The notes: generated by a model from the letters alone, not told the origin. DNA of 64,000 nt from Aquimarina sp. BL5 (GCF_003443675.1 NZ_CP031963.1:1945501-2009500), one strand, 5' to 3'; positions 31,120-38,913 are shown, numbered from the stretch's first letter. A program made the numbers and translations.

Positions 31120-31130
31120 AATCGTTTATC

Positions 31131-31829
31131 TTAATTACCAGCGTAGTTCTTAGAATCAATCTCCACACCAGGGCTCATTGTAGAAGACATATATATTGAT
31201 TTAATATACACACCTTTAGCAGCCACAGGCTTTAACTTTACTAACGTTGTTAATAATTCTTTTGCATTTCCTGCGATTTTATCAGCAGAGAAAGAGGACT
31301 TTCCAATTGCAGCGTGAACAATACCAGTTTTATCAACTTTGAAGTCAATCTTACCAGCTTTAACATCAGAAACAGCTTTTGCTATATCCATTGTCACTGT
31401 ACCAGTTTTAGGGTTAGGCATTAAACCACGTGGTCCTAATACTCGACCTAACGGACCCAATTTACCCATAACGCTAGGCATTGTAATGATCACATCTACA
31501 TCTGTCCATCCACCTTTAATCTTATCTAGATATTCATCTAACCCTACAAAATCAGCTCCAGCCTCTTTTGCTTCAGCTTCTTTATCCGGTGTTACCAATG
31601 CAAGAACTTTAACATCCTTTCCTGTTCCGTGAGGTAATGTTACCACACCACGTACCATTTGATTTGCTTTACGAGGATCTACGTTCAAGCGAACTGCAAG
31701 ATCTACTGAGGCATCAAAATTCACGTTTGTTATTTCTTTTACTAAAGCAGAAGCTTCGTCTACTGAATATGATCTATTCTTTTCAACTTTAGCTCTAACT
31801 TCTTTTTGCTTTTTAGTTACTTTTGCCAT
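31131..31829 (-). CDS. rplA: Ribosomal protein uL1
   Basis: The 232-residue L1 stalk protein, which binds 23S rRNA helices 76-78 and helps move E-site tRNA. Landmarks are [21 protein letters not shown], the signature segment [25 protein letters not shown], and the C-terminal [15 protein letters not shown]. It lies 18 bp after rplK and 11 bp before rplJ, a tight co-transcribed block. In E. coli uL1 also represses its own operon by binding the rplK leader; a leader hairpin is present here too. Confidence 0.99.
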   Translation of the reverse strand: MAKVTKKQKEVRAKVEKNRSYSVDEASALVKEITNVNFDASVDLAVRLNVDPRKANQMVRGVVTLPHGTGKDVKVLALVTPDKEAEAKEAGADFVGLDEYLDKIKGGWTDVDVIITMPSVMGKLGPLGRVLGPRGLMPNPKTGTVTMDIAKAVSDVKAGKIDFKVDKTGIVHAAIGKSSFSADKIAGNAKELLTTLVKLKPVAAKGVYIKSIYMSSTMSPGVEIDSKNYAGN

Positions 31830-31847
31830 TTTCTACACGTTTTTGGA

Positions 31848-32285
31848 TTAAAAAGGAGCTTGTCCTTTTACAGTTACACCCATTGAACGAGCGGTACCGG
31901 CAATCATTTTCATAGCAGATTCTACAGTAAATGCATTTAAATCCTGCATTTTATCTTCCGCAATCGTACGAACTTGATCCCAAGTAACACTAGCCACTTT
32001 TTTACGATTTGGCTCTCCAGAACCTTTTTTTGTTTTTGCTGCTTCCAGTATTTGAACCGCCGCAGGTGGAGTCTTGATTACAAAGTCAAAAGATTTGTCT
32101 TTGTAAACATTAATAACAACTGGCAATACTTTACCAGCCTTATCTTGCGTTCTACCATTGAATTGCTTACAGAATTCCATGATATTAACTCCGGCAGCAC
32201 CTAAAGCAGGTCCAACTGGTGGGGATGGGTTCGCCGCTCCTCCACGTACTTGAAGTTTTACAACCTTACTTATCTCTTTAGCCAT
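31848..32285 (-). CDS. rplK: Ribosomal protein uL11
   Basis: A 145-residue protein of the GTPase-associated centre. The N-terminal domain has [27 protein letters not shown] with the proline-rich PPVGPALG motif, and the C-terminal rRNA-binding domain has [26 protein letters not shown]. The length is standard. It follows nusG by 77 bp and is followed by rplA. Its leader holds two inverted repeats (32288-32340). Confidence 0.99.
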   Translation of the reverse strand: MAKEISKVVKLQVRGGAANPSPPVGPALGAAGVNIMEFCKQFNGRTQDKAGKVLPVVINVYKDKSFDFVIKTPPAAVQILEAAKTKKGSGEPNRKKVASVTWDQVRTIAEDKMQDLNAFTVESAMKMIAGTARSMGVTVKGQAPF

Positions 32286-32287
32286 TT

Positions 32288-32340
32288 TTCTAATTTTAAA
32301 TTAGAATTGTTCTATAAAGTGGAAGCAATAAGAACAATTC
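32288..32340 (-). promoter_or_regulatory. Two inverted repeats in the rplK leader (candidate autoregulatory site)
   Basis: Reading toward rplK, a perfect 10-bp stem GAATTGTTCT / AGAACAATTC (32304-32313 with 32331-32340, 17-nt loop) is followed by a second inverted repeat TTCTAATTT / AAATTAGAA (32288-32306) abutting the rplK start. The two stems overlap slightly, so they could be alternative structures. A uL1 binding site at this place is known in other bacteria, but I cannot show that this is one. Confidence 0.45.
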
Positions 32341-32362
32341 AGGATATATAATGTAACAATTA

Positions 32363-32917
32363 TTATACTTTTTCTACTTGCATATAGCTTAACTCTAATG
32401 GTGTTTTTCTACCGAAAATCTTAACCATTACTTCTAGCTTACGCTTTTCTTCATTAACTTTCTCAACAGTACCATTAAAACCGTTAAAAGGACCATCAAT
32501 TACTTTAACCGTTTCTCCAACGGTGTAAGGGATAGCAACATTATCAGTTTTCACTGCAAGTTCATCCACTTTACCTAGCATTCTATTAATCTCAGCTTTT
32601 CTTAAAGGCACAGGATCTCCTCCTTTAACCTCTCCAAGAAAACCAATTACTCCATTAATAGATTTTATGATGTGAGGAATTTCTCCAGAAAGATTTGCTT
32701 CTATCATCACATATCCTGGAAAATACACTCTTTCTTTATGAATCTTTTTTCCATTTCGGATCTGAATAACCTTTTCAGTAGGTACCAAGATTTGAGAAAC
32801 ATAGTCCTCCATTCCCATATGAGCAATTTCTCGCTCGATATAGTCCTTTATCTTATTTTCCTGACCACTTACAGCACGTACAACGTACCATTTTTTTGTA
32901 TTACCAACCTCAGCCAT
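32363..32917 (-). CDS. nusG: Transcription termination/antitermination factor NusG
   Basis: A 184-residue protein with the NGN domain (KKWYVVRAVSGQENKIKDYIER at the N-terminus, VYFPGYVMIEANLSGE mid-domain) and a C-terminal KOW domain (about 125-184; VGETVKVIDGPFNGFNGTVEKVN). It binds the RNA polymerase clamp and couples transcription with Rho or the ribosome. The gene follows secE by 5 bp, the near-universal secE-nusG pair. Confidence 0.98.
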   Translation of the reverse strand: MAEVGNTKKWYVVRAVSGQENKIKDYIEREIAHMGMEDYVSQILVPTEKVIQIRNGKKIHKERVYFPGYVMIEANLSGEIPHIIKSINGVIGFLGEVKGGDPVPLRKAEINRMLGKVDELAVKTDNVAIPYTVGETVKVIDGPFNGFNGTVEKVNEEKRKLEVMVKIFGRKTPLELSYMQVEKV

Positions 32918-32922
32918 TATAA

Positions 32923-33120
32923 TTATGATTTAACTAAAGTGAAATAATACTCTATCACATTACTGAACACAGTATCAACTCCCCAGATAGCTAATGAAAA
33001 AATAACCGAAAAAACAATGGTAACTAGAGTAAGTCTTTGTGCCTCCGCCCAAGGAGTCCAAGTTACATGGTTCTTTAACTCGCTATATGATTCCGTAATG
33101 TAATTTATTAATCCAGCCAT
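32923..33120 (-). CDS. secE: Preprotein translocase subunit SecE
   Basis: A 65-residue single-span SecE of the short type found in most non-enterobacterial groups. It has an amphipathic N-terminal helix (MAGLINYITESYSELKNHVTWTPWAEAQRLT) with the conserved V-x-W-P/T motif and one membrane helix (LVTIVFSVIFSLAIWGVDTVF, about 31-52). It clamps SecY in the inner-membrane translocon. It lies between tRNA-Trp and nusG. Confidence 0.96.
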   Translation of the reverse strand: MAGLINYITESYSELKNHVTWTPWAEAQRLTLVTIVFSVIFSLAIWGVDTVFSNVIEYYFTLVKS

Positions 33121-33221
33121 CTTATTATTCTTTTTAATGACAAGAAAAAATCTCTTACCACTATAAATTCATTATATCAACTTCATTCTATTTAAATGAA
33201 GACACTTTACATATTTATCAG

Positions 33222-33294
33222 CACGGGTTGAGAGACTCGAACTCCCGACACCTGGTTTTGGAGACCAGTGCTCTACCAACTGAGCTAAACCCGT
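33222..33294 (-). tRNA. tRNA-Trp (CCA)
   Basis: A 73-nt cloverleaf: acceptor ACGGGTT pairs with AACCCGT, discriminator G, D-arm AGCTCAGTTGGTAGAGC, anticodon stem CTGGT/ACCAG with loop CTCCAAA giving anticodon CCA, T-arm GGGAGTTCGAGTCTC. No encoded CCA tail. It lies between tuf and secE. Confidence 0.97.
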
Positions 33295-33354
33295 ATACAT
33301 AAGTCAAGGTATTCGCCGTAACGAATACCTTACCTCATATATTAATATATTGTA

Positions 33355-34542
33355 TTAGTCTAAAATTTCAGTAACCTGTCCAGCACCTACTGTTCTACCA
33401 CCTTCACGGATCGCAAAACGAAGACCTACATTCATTGCAATTGGCTGAATAAGCTCAACAGTAATTGTTAAGTTATCTCCAGGCATTACCATTTCAACTC
33501 CATCAGGAAGCGCAATGTTTCCTGTTACGTCAGTTGTACGAACGTAGAACTGAGGACGGTAGTTATTATGGAATGGAGTATGACGTCCACCTTCTTCTTT
33601 CTTAAGGATATAAACCTCAGCTTTGAATTTAGAGTGTGGAGTTACAGATCCTGGCTTAGTAATTACCATACCACGAGAAATCTGAGTTTTCTCTATACCT
33701 CTTAATAAGATACCAGCGTTATCTCCAGCTTCTCCTCTGTCTAATATTTGACGGAACATCTCAATACCAGTAATAGTAGAAGTTAATTTCTCAGCTCCCA
33801 TACCGATGATCTCTACAGGATCTCCAGTGTTAGCGATACCAGTTTCGATACGTCCAGTTGCAACAGTACCACGACCAGTAATAGAGAATACATCTTCGAT
33901 AGGCATTAAGAAATCCTTGTCGATTTCACGTAATGGCTCTTCGATCCAAGCATCTACTTCTTTCATTAATTCTAAAACGGTATCAACCCATTTTTGCTCT
34001 CCATTTAAAGCACCAAGTGCAGAACCAGAAATTACAGGTCCATTATCACCATCATACTCATAGAAAGAAAGAAGATCTCTAACTTCCATCTCTACTAATT
34101 CTAATAGCTCTTCATCGTCAACCATATCCACTTTATTAAGGAATACAACGATTCTTGGAATACCAACCTGACGTCCTAATAAGATGTGCTCACGCGTTTG
34201 TGGCATAGGTCCATCTGTTGCAGCAACCACTAAAATCGCTCCATCCATCTGAGCCGCACCAGTTACCATGTTCTTTACATAATCGGCGTGACCTGGACAG
34301 TCAACGTGTGCATAGTGACGGTTTGCAGTTTGATATTCTACGTGAGAAGTATTAATAGTAATACCTCTTTCTTTTTCTTCTGGAGCGTTATCGATAGTAT
34401 CGAAATCTCTAGCCTCAGAAAGACCTGCATCTGCCAATACCTTAGTAATCGCAGCCGTTAAAGTTGTTTTACCGTGATCAACGTGTCCAATAGTACCAAT
34501 ATTTAAGTGCGGTTTGGAACGATCAAAAGTTTCCTTTGCCAT
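33355..34542 (-). CDS. tuf: Elongation factor Tu
   Basis: The 395-residue EF-Tu, which delivers aminoacyl-tRNA to the ribosome with GTP. G1 GHVDHGKT is at residues 19-26, the switch I segment [15 protein letters not shown] follows, then G3 DCPGHADY and G4 NKVD; beta-barrel domains 2 and 3 are complete to [10 protein letters not shown]. It is the only tuf gene in the window. It is flanked by tRNA-Thr(GGT) upstream and tRNA-Trp downstream on the same strand, so it is probably co-transcribed with the tRNAs from the promoter near 35236. Confidence 0.99.
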   Translation of the reverse strand: MAKETFDRSKPHLNIGTIGHVDHGKTTLTAAITKVLADAGLSEARDFDTIDNAPEEKERGITINTSHVEYQTANRHYAHVDCPGHADYVKNMVTGAAQMDGAILVVAATDGPMPQTREHILLGRQVGIPRIVVFLNKVDMVDDEELLELVEMEVRDLLSFYEYDGDNGPVISGSALGALNGEQKWVDTVLELMKEVDAWIEEPLREIDKDFLMPIEDVFSITGRGTVATGRIETGIANTGDPVEIIGMGAEKLTSTITGIEMFRQILDRGEAGDNAGILLRGIEKTQISRGMVITKPGSVTPHSKFKAEVYILKKEEGGRHTPFHNNYRPQFYVRTTDVTGNIALPDGVEMVMPGDNLTITVELIQPIAMNVGLRFAIREGGRTVGAGQVTEILD

Positions 34543-34600
34543 AATGAATTTATTTAATCTTAGTTATATATTAGTGTTCAATTAATGCTTCTGAACCAAG

Positions 34601-34672
34601 AGCCAATGACGAGATTTGAACTCGTGACCTCTTCCTTACCAAGGAAACGCTCTACCCCTGAGCTACACCGGC
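34601..34672 (-). tRNA. tRNA-Thr (GGT)
   Basis: A 72-nt cloverleaf: acceptor GCCGGTG with CATTGGC (two G-T pairs), discriminator T, anticodon stem TTTCC/GGAAG with loop TTGGTAA giving anticodon GGT, T-arm CACGAGTTCAAATCTCGT. It lies 58 bp upstream of tuf. Confidence 0.95.
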
Positions 34673-34799
34673 TTTTTAAAGTACACAATGATAAACCAGA
34701 GTCCTTCATTACACATCGAAAGAAAACCGATTCATCATTATTTTTATTTTAAAAATCCAATGCTAATAATGCATCAAGATTAGCTCTGTATTTTTTAAG

Positions 34800-34872
34800 A
34801 GCGGGAGACCGGGTTCGAACCGGCGACATTCAGCTTGGAAGGCTGACGCTCTACCAACTGAGCTACTCCCGC
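34800..34872 (-). tRNA. tRNA-Gly (TCC)
   Basis: A 73-nt cloverleaf: acceptor GCGGGAG/CTCCCGC, discriminator T, anticodon stem TCAGC/GCTGA with loop CTTCCAA giving anticodon TCC, T-arm GCCGGTTCGAACCCGGT. Third tRNA of the cluster in transcription order. Confidence 0.97.
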
Positions 34873-34904
34873 ATTTACAATTTTGAAATCAAAATTGAAG
34901 GTTG

Positions 34905-34986
<82 letters not shown>

Positions 34987-35110
34987 AATTGAAATCACTA
35001 TTTTAGAATGAACTTCTAAATTTTGAAAGCGCAAAAGTAATCAAATATTTTACAATTCAAAATTTTATAAAAAAAGGTTCTATTTTTTTTCAAAATCTTA
35101 CCTTTTTAAG

Positions 35111-35184
35111 AGCCGATGGAGGGACTCGAACCCACGACCTGCTGATTACAAATCAGCTGCTCTAGCCAGCTGAGCTACATCGGC
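35111..35184 (-). tRNA. tRNA-Thr (TGT)
   Basis: A 74-nt cloverleaf: acceptor GCCGATG/CATCGGC, discriminator T, anticodon stem GCTGA/TCAGC with loop TTTGTAA giving anticodon TGT, T-arm GTGGGTTCGAGTCCCTC. First gene of the tRNA-tuf unit. Confidence 0.97.
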
Positions 35185-35212
35185 TTTTTGGTTACTTTTT
35201 TAAGCATAAAAA

Positions 35213-35234
35213 AGTCCGCTATTTCTAACGGACT
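35213..35234 (-). terminator. Terminator after hpf, overlapping the tRNA promoter start site
   Basis: The 6-bp stem AGTCCG/CGGACT with a 10-nt loop is followed on the minus strand by six T. It ends the hpf transcript. The -7 element of the tRNA cluster touches its upstream arm. Confidence 0.7.
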
Positions 35235-35235
35235 G

Positions 35236-35265
35236 CAAATGTATAGAATTTATTTCTTACACAAA
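35236..35265 (-). promoter_or_regulatory. Promoter of the tRNA-tuf cluster
   Basis: On the minus strand TTTG (35262-35265) is followed after exactly 18 bp by TACATTTG (35236-35243), matching the Bacteroidota -33/-7 consensus TTTG ... TAnnTTTG. It lies about 50 bp before tRNA-Thr(TGT). Confidence 0.75.
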
Positions 35266-35286
35266 ACAATTTTTAAAAAAAAATCA

Positions 35287-35589
35287 TCAAACATGTGCAT
35301 TTAATTTTTCCTTCCGTTTTCGCAATTGTCTTTCTAACGAACTAACACACTCATCCACACCCTCTTCAAAGCTTTTGTTTATTTTTTTAATTATAAACTC
35401 ATCTCCAGGAACACTCAATAAAATTTCAGTAATTTTATTTTCTTTACCACTTGTATTCATAACTTTCAAAAAAACATCGGCATGAATAATACGACTAAAA
35501 TGATTTTCTAACTTATCCAATTTCGTCTGTGTAAAATCTACCAATTTCTGATCTACATTAAAATTTACGGATTGCAAGTTCACTTTCAT
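35287..35589 (-). CDS. hpf: Short ribosome hibernation promoting factor (HPF/RaiA family)
   Basis: A 100-residue protein of the S30AE/HPF-RaiA family. The fold is visible as beta-alpha-beta-beta-beta-alpha, with VNFNVDQKLVDFTQTKLDKLENHF at the N-terminus and an ending helix of SFEEGVDECVSSLERQLRKRKEKL. It binds the 30S decoding site of idle ribosomes and blocks translation in stationary phase. It is of the short type, lacking the C-terminal dimerisation domain of long HPF. It lies 67 bp after the recombinase gene; this rpsU-xerC-hpf order is common in flavobacteria. Confidence 0.93.
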   Translation of the reverse strand: MKVNLQSVNFNVDQKLVDFTQTKLDKLENHFSRIIHADVFLKVMNTSGKENKITEILLSVPGDEFIIKKINKSFEEGVDECVSSLERQLRKRKEKLNAHV

Positions 35590-35656
35590 AGGTGTTATTT
35601 TAATTGGTTAAACAAATATTTAAAGTCCAAAAGACATAAGTGCCACAATAAACAAT

Positions 35657-36547
35657 TTACTTTTTATTCCTTGGGTGAGATTGCTTATGCACTTTTGCTA
35701 ATTGCGCAACACTTTGATGTGTATACACCTCGGTAGAAGCTAAACTGGAATGACCAAGTAATTCTTTTACAGCGTTTAGGTTTGCTCCTTCATTAAGTAG
35801 ATGCGTCGCAAATGAATGTCTCAATATATGCGGGCTCTTTTTTACTTTGGAAGATGCCTCACTAAAATAACGATTTATGATACGATACACAAGTGTTTCA
35901 TAGATTTTAACTCCTTTTTCTGTTAACAATAAAAAAGGATTTTTAGACTCCACTACAACTTCCGTCCTTAACTCTAAATATCTTTTGATAGTAACGACAG
36001 TAGATAACAGTAAAGGTATATACCTTTCTTTATTGCGCTTTCCTAAAACCTTCACCTGCTTACCTAAGAGATCAATATTATTTATCTTCAGATTAACCAA
36101 TTCAATCCTACGCATTCCGGTAGCATAAAAAAGCTCAACAATTAACCTATCCCTAACACTTTTAAAATCTTCTCCATCTACCAATCCATTCAAAACTTTG
36201 TCAACCTCAATATTCGAGAATGGAATTTGCAGTTTTTTTGAAACTTTTAATGCTTGATGCTTAGCTAAAGGAGTCTTGTCTATTTGCCCTGTTTTTAATA
36301 AAAACTTATAATACGCTTTAAGTGAAGATACTTTCCTGTTAATCGACCTATTCGAAACCCCTCCATCAACCAAACTCACAATCCAGGAACGTATTTGAGC
36401 ATAATTTGATTTTGAAATATCTTTTTGATCGTATTCTTTTTCATAAAACACAACATAAGACATCAAATCTGTTTTATACGCAGTAACCGTATGAACTGAA
36501 TACTTTCTTTCTAAAAGTAAATAATCTATAAATTCTTTAATAAACAC
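35657..36547 (-). CDS. xerC: Tyrosine recombinase, XerC/XerD type
   Basis: A site-specific recombinase of the Xer family, which resolves chromosome dimers at dif. Numbered from the GTG start (296 residues): N-terminal SAM-like core-binding domain about 1-85 (FIDYLLLERKYSVHTVTAYKTDL), catalytic domain about 105-296 with R146 (GMRRIEL), K170 (GKRNKER), H240 and R243 (HILRHSFATHLL), H266 (LGHSSL) and the nucleophile Y275 (STEVYTH). All six catalytic residues are present. The frame could begin at a TTG at 36566-36568, but that codon lies inside the rpsU terminator hairpin; the GTG at 36545-36547 puts the N-terminus where homologues begin (MFIKEFIDYL). Whether it is the XerC or XerD partner is not certain. 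Confidence 0.9.
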   Translation of the reverse strand: MFIKEFIDYLLLERKYSVHTVTAYKTDLMSYVVFYEKEYDQKDISKSNYAQIRSWIVSLVDGGVSNRSINRKVSSLKAYYKFLLKTGQIDKTPLAKHQALKVSKKLQIPFSNIEVDKVLNGLVDGEDFKSVRDRLIVELFYATGMRRIELVNLKINNIDLLGKQVKVLGKRNKERYIPLLLSTVVTIKRYLELRTEVVVESKNPFLLLTEKGVKIYETLVYRIINRYFSEASSKVKKSPHILRHSFATHLLNEGANLNAVKELLGHSSLASTEVYTHQSVAQLAKVHKQSHPRNKK

Positions 36548-36551
36548 AAAA

Positions 36552-36598
36552 AAACCATTAGAACACAAAAGTATAAAACTTTTGACATCTAATGGTTT
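36552..36598 (-). terminator. Terminator after rpsU with an internal -7-like element
   Basis: Outer arms AAACCATTAGA (36552-36562) and TCTAATGGTTT (36588-36598) and inner arms CAAAAGT/ACTTTTG (36566-36572 with 36578-36584) make one long hairpin with a symmetric ACA/ACA internal loop. A T-run follows on the minus strand. TACTTTTG (36566-36573 on the minus strand) matches TAnnTTTG and could start the xerC transcript from within it. Confidence 0.75.
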
Positions 36599-36671
36599 AA
36601 AATTATATATACTGAAAAACGAAGTTTAATTCTTAAAAGAATTAAAGCATACAACGTCTCAACATGTTGTT

Positions 36672-36866
36672 TTAAATTTCCTCTTGGTCTCTTAAGTGCT
36701 GAATGTATTGCGCTTTTTGAACCTGAGCTCTGCGCTCAACAGAAGGCTTTGTGAACGCCTGACGCTTACGCAGCTGACGCATAGTTCCTGTTCTATCGAA
36801 TTTACGCTTAAAACGTTTTAATGCTCTATCTATATTTTCTCCGTCTTTAACTGGTATAATTAACAT
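36672..36866 (-). CDS. rpsU: Ribosomal protein bS21
   Basis: A 64-residue basic protein of the small subunit: MLIIPVKDGENIDRALKRFKRKFDRTGTMRQLRKRQAFTKPS, with a Bacteroidota-type C-terminal tail (ERRAQVQKAQYIQHLRDQEEI). In Bacteroidota ribosomes bS21, with bS6 and bS18, holds the 3' end of 16S rRNA so that the anti-SD is hidden. The gene has its own promoter (36899-36928), an unusually strong Shine-Dalgarno sequence (36873-36883), and its own terminator. This layout fits feedback: ribosomes without bS21 expose the anti-SD and translate rpsU preferentially. Confidence 0.98.
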   Translation of the reverse strand: MLIIPVKDGENIDRALKRFKRKFDRTGTMRQLRKRQAFTKPSVERRAQVQKAQYIQHLRDQEEI

Positions 36867-36872
36867 AGTGTT

Positions 36873-36883
36873 ACCTCCTTTCT
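36873..36883 (-). promoter_or_regulatory. Extended Shine-Dalgarno sequence of rpsU
   Basis: The minus strand reads AGAAAGGAGGT, then 6 nt, then ATG. All 11 bases complement the 3' end of Bacteroidota 16S rRNA (ACCTCCTTTCT). The neighbouring ribosomal-protein starts show nothing comparable. Confidence 0.9.
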
Positions 36884-36898
36884 TTAAAAATTAGGGTG

Positions 36899-36928
36899 CA
36901 AAGATAACACAAAAGTATTATCTACAAA
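36899..36928 (-). promoter_or_regulatory. Promoter of rpsU
   Basis: On the minus strand TTTG (36925-36928), 18 bp, then TATCTTTG (36899-36906), a perfect TAnnTTTG with the same spacing as the tRNA-cluster promoter. The predicted 5' leader is about 25-30 nt and ends in the strong Shine-Dalgarno sequence. Confidence 0.8.
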
Positions 36929-37000
36929 GCTTTTTTCAAATAACTTAGTTATTATTTACTTATTTATCTTAAACCTCTTATAATCAAATAAAAAAAAGTT

Positions 37001-37041
37001 GGTTTTTAATCTGTCGAAAATGTTTTAACAGATTAAAAACC
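37001..37041 (-). terminator. Strong terminator of the amylase gene
   Basis: Perfect 14-bp arms GGTTTTTAATCTGT (37001-37014) and ACAGATTAAAAACC (37028-37041) with a 13-nt loop are followed on the minus strand by aac and seven or more T. It lies about 50 bp past the amylase stop codon. Confidence 0.92.
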
Positions 37042-37089
37042 ATCTTTTCATTTGGATATTACTTTTCTAAACTAGTAACAATCCTTTCA

Positions 37090-38472
37090 TTATTTTAGAG
37101 ACCATACAGTATACCCTTTTGGCGGTGCTTGGATCTTAACCCACTTCCCTCCTTGTGTAGTAGGCTCCCAACCAGAATTACCTGTATAATCTTTTATTGC
37201 TCTATTAGACCAGTTTGTCTGAATCCATCTTTCTTTCCAAGAGTTAGAATTATTGATATACACAATCAAACCATTTTTTCCTCCACCACCATTTCTTCTA
37301 GCTATATACTCGTCATTATCTGTCCAAAGATTAGAAGTATTACCACCAGCAAGGTTGTTATGAATCCAAATTAAGTTATTCAATTTATTTTTATCTAACC
37401 AGTCTTCATAATCTCTATAAAAAAGAGCTGGATATCCTTCATGAGTTAGAATATACGCATACGCCAAAAGTTTATTTGTATAAATCTCATCAGTATCATG
37501 ATTCGCCACAAAGGTAACAGCTCTAGATGCATTTCTTTTCCATAACATATCTCCACTAAGTGCATTAAGATTGTTCCCTACAAATGCATCCCTCATTTTA
37601 TAATAACATGCAAAATCAAATGCTGACATCTGTGCTTCGCTTGTCCACCAATCCAATGTATTTACATTTCCATCCCAATATTCTCCAACACCAAATGCAC
37701 CAGTAGATTGACGAAATTCTTTTGCAACCCAAGGAGCAAAACCTTTTACATAATCAAATCTATATCCATCAAATCCCATAGTATTCTTATAGTACTTAGC
37801 AACAGAGTTACTTCTTTTCCATAACCAATCCTGAACATATGCTTTGTTATGACTTAAATCAGGAAATCCTCCAAAGAACCCACTATCAGAATTATAGGCT
37901 TCGTTTGGATGAAAATCATATTTTGTTCTATCGAATTTATTAGATAAGGGATTAAACTTTGTGTACGTATCTTTACCTGCAAATTCATTTGGCTCTAAAT
38001 CTCCCCCACTGTTATGATTAATCACAATATCGGCGATCACATTTAATCCTTTATTATGAGCACTAGATATTAAAGATTCTAGTTCTGATTTAGATCCAAA
38101 TCTGGTTTCGGTACTTCCCATTTGATTATATTGACCGAAATCGTAATAATCAAAAGGATCGTATCCCATAGAAAATGGCCCATTCTGAGCTTTACTTACC
38201 GGTGGTAACCAAATTGCATCAACACCTGCATTACTCCAGGAATTGACCTTTCCTTTTACAACATTCCACCAAGTACCACCAGCTGGAACATCCCAATAAA
38301 AGGCTTGCATCATTACTCCAGATCCTATAGATTTAAGACCTGCTCTAGTAGAAATTAATTCTTCAGGCTTTACAGACTCCGATTCTACGGAATCAAAAAC
38401 CTCATCCTTACCGCACGATATCAGTAAAAAAGACACCGCCAATAAAAAATAGATAAACTTAAAAGTTTTCAT
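37090..38472 (-). CDS. Surface lipoprotein alpha-amylase, GH13 (archaeal GH13_7-like)
   Basis: A 460-residue secreted alpha-amylase hydrolysing alpha-1,4 bonds in starch-type glucans. Lipobox LLISC puts the lipidated Cys at 20; the next residues GKDEV fit the Bacteroidota surface lipoprotein export signal. The GH13 barrel follows: region I DIVINH 148-153, region II GYRFDYVKG with nucleophile D240, region III GEYWD with acid/base E264, region IV FVANHD with D326. Segments such as SGVMMQAFYWDVPAGGTWW, FGSKSELESLI and NLIWIHNNLAGG closely resemble Pyrococcus/Thermococcus alpha-amylases of subfamily GH13_7 (from memory, no search). It has a small C-terminal beta domain and no carbohydrate-binding module. 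No SusC/SusD genes are adjacent, unlike typical Bacteroidota starch loci. A LacI-type inverted repeat lies upstream. Confidence 0.93.
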   Translation of the reverse strand: MKTFKFIYFLLAVSFLLISCGKDEVFDSVESESVKPEELISTRAGLKSIGSGVMMQAFYWDVPAGGTWWNVVKGKVNSWSNAGVDAIWLPPVSKAQNGPFSMGYDPFDYYDFGQYNQMGSTETRFGSKSELESLISSAHNKGLNVIADIVINHNSGGDLEPNEFAGKDTYTKFNPLSNKFDRTKYDFHPNEAYNSDSGFFGGFPDLSHNKAYVQDWLWKRSNSVAKYYKNTMGFDGYRFDYVKGFAPWVAKEFRQSTGAFGVGEYWDGNVNTLDWWTSEAQMSAFDFACYYKMRDAFVGNNLNALSGDMLWKRNASRAVTFVANHDTDEIYTNKLLAYAYILTHEGYPALFYRDYEDWLDKNKLNNLIWIHNNLAGGNTSNLWTDNDEYIARRNGGGGKNGLIVYINNSNSWKERWIQTNWSNRAIKDYTGNSGWEPTTQGGKWVKIQAPPKGYTVWSLK

Positions 38473-38523
38473 AAAAATAAGTGTTTGTGTGTTAAATTTC
38501 TTACAATGTAATATTTTTACTTA

Positions 38524-38565
38524 CAACGAAAACGTTTGAATCGAAACTCAAACGTTTTCGTGTTG
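38524..38565 (-). promoter_or_regulatory. Inverted repeat with two AAACGTTT cores upstream of the amylase gene (candidate LacI-family operator)
   Basis: The arms caacgaaaacgtttga (38524-38539) and tcaaacgttttcgtgttg (38548-38565) are near-perfect inverse copies, and each holds the palindrome AAACGTTT with the central CG typical of LacI-family operators. It lies about 50 bp before the amylase start codon. Control by a maltose/starch-type LacI regulator is inference; no regulator gene is nearby. Confidence 0.6.
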
Positions 38566-38708
38566 ATAAAATTTTAGCATCTGCGCAAGAATGAATATAA
38601 AAATCTACTAATTCATCATTTTTTTGTGAATGAATGAAGAAAATCCGCAAGTATTATTATTTACTCAACTATACGGTATAGATTTTATAAAACTCTCAAA
38701 AAAAAACA

Positions 38709-38820
38709 TTATAACAACAAGGAATCTTTAGTAGCTCGTTTATATTCCTTCTGATCAATAATTACTTTATTGATAATCTCCCTCAAAACTTCAGACGCTC
38801 CACCTCCTGTGAGTTCATTT
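38709..38820 (-). pseudogene. Remnant of an acyl-CoA dehydrogenase 3' end
   Basis: About 34 codons on the minus strand read TGGGASEVLREIINKVIIDQ, then KEYKRATKDSLLL and stop. This aligns without gaps to the C-terminus of the intact acyl-CoA dehydrogenase at 41489-42652 (IGGGTSEILREIIAKMVIDKKEYKPAVKE) at roughly 60-65% identity. The upstream part of the gene is gone. It lies past the cytolysin-like gene, so that gene sits between two acyl-CoA dehydrogenase ends. Confidence 0.8.
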
Positions 38821-38913
38821 TTCTTTTAGGGTCTAAAACTTAAATTCTTTATTTTACACTATTCATAATTGTAAAAAGGTAATTCCAACTTCCCAAAGAA
38901 AGTAAATCAGAAA

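Noticed and set aside
36548..36568. TTG start for the Xer recombinase seven codons upstream
   Set aside because: The codon lies within the rpsU terminator hairpin and the extra residues (CSNGFF) are not found in the family; the GTG start fits better.
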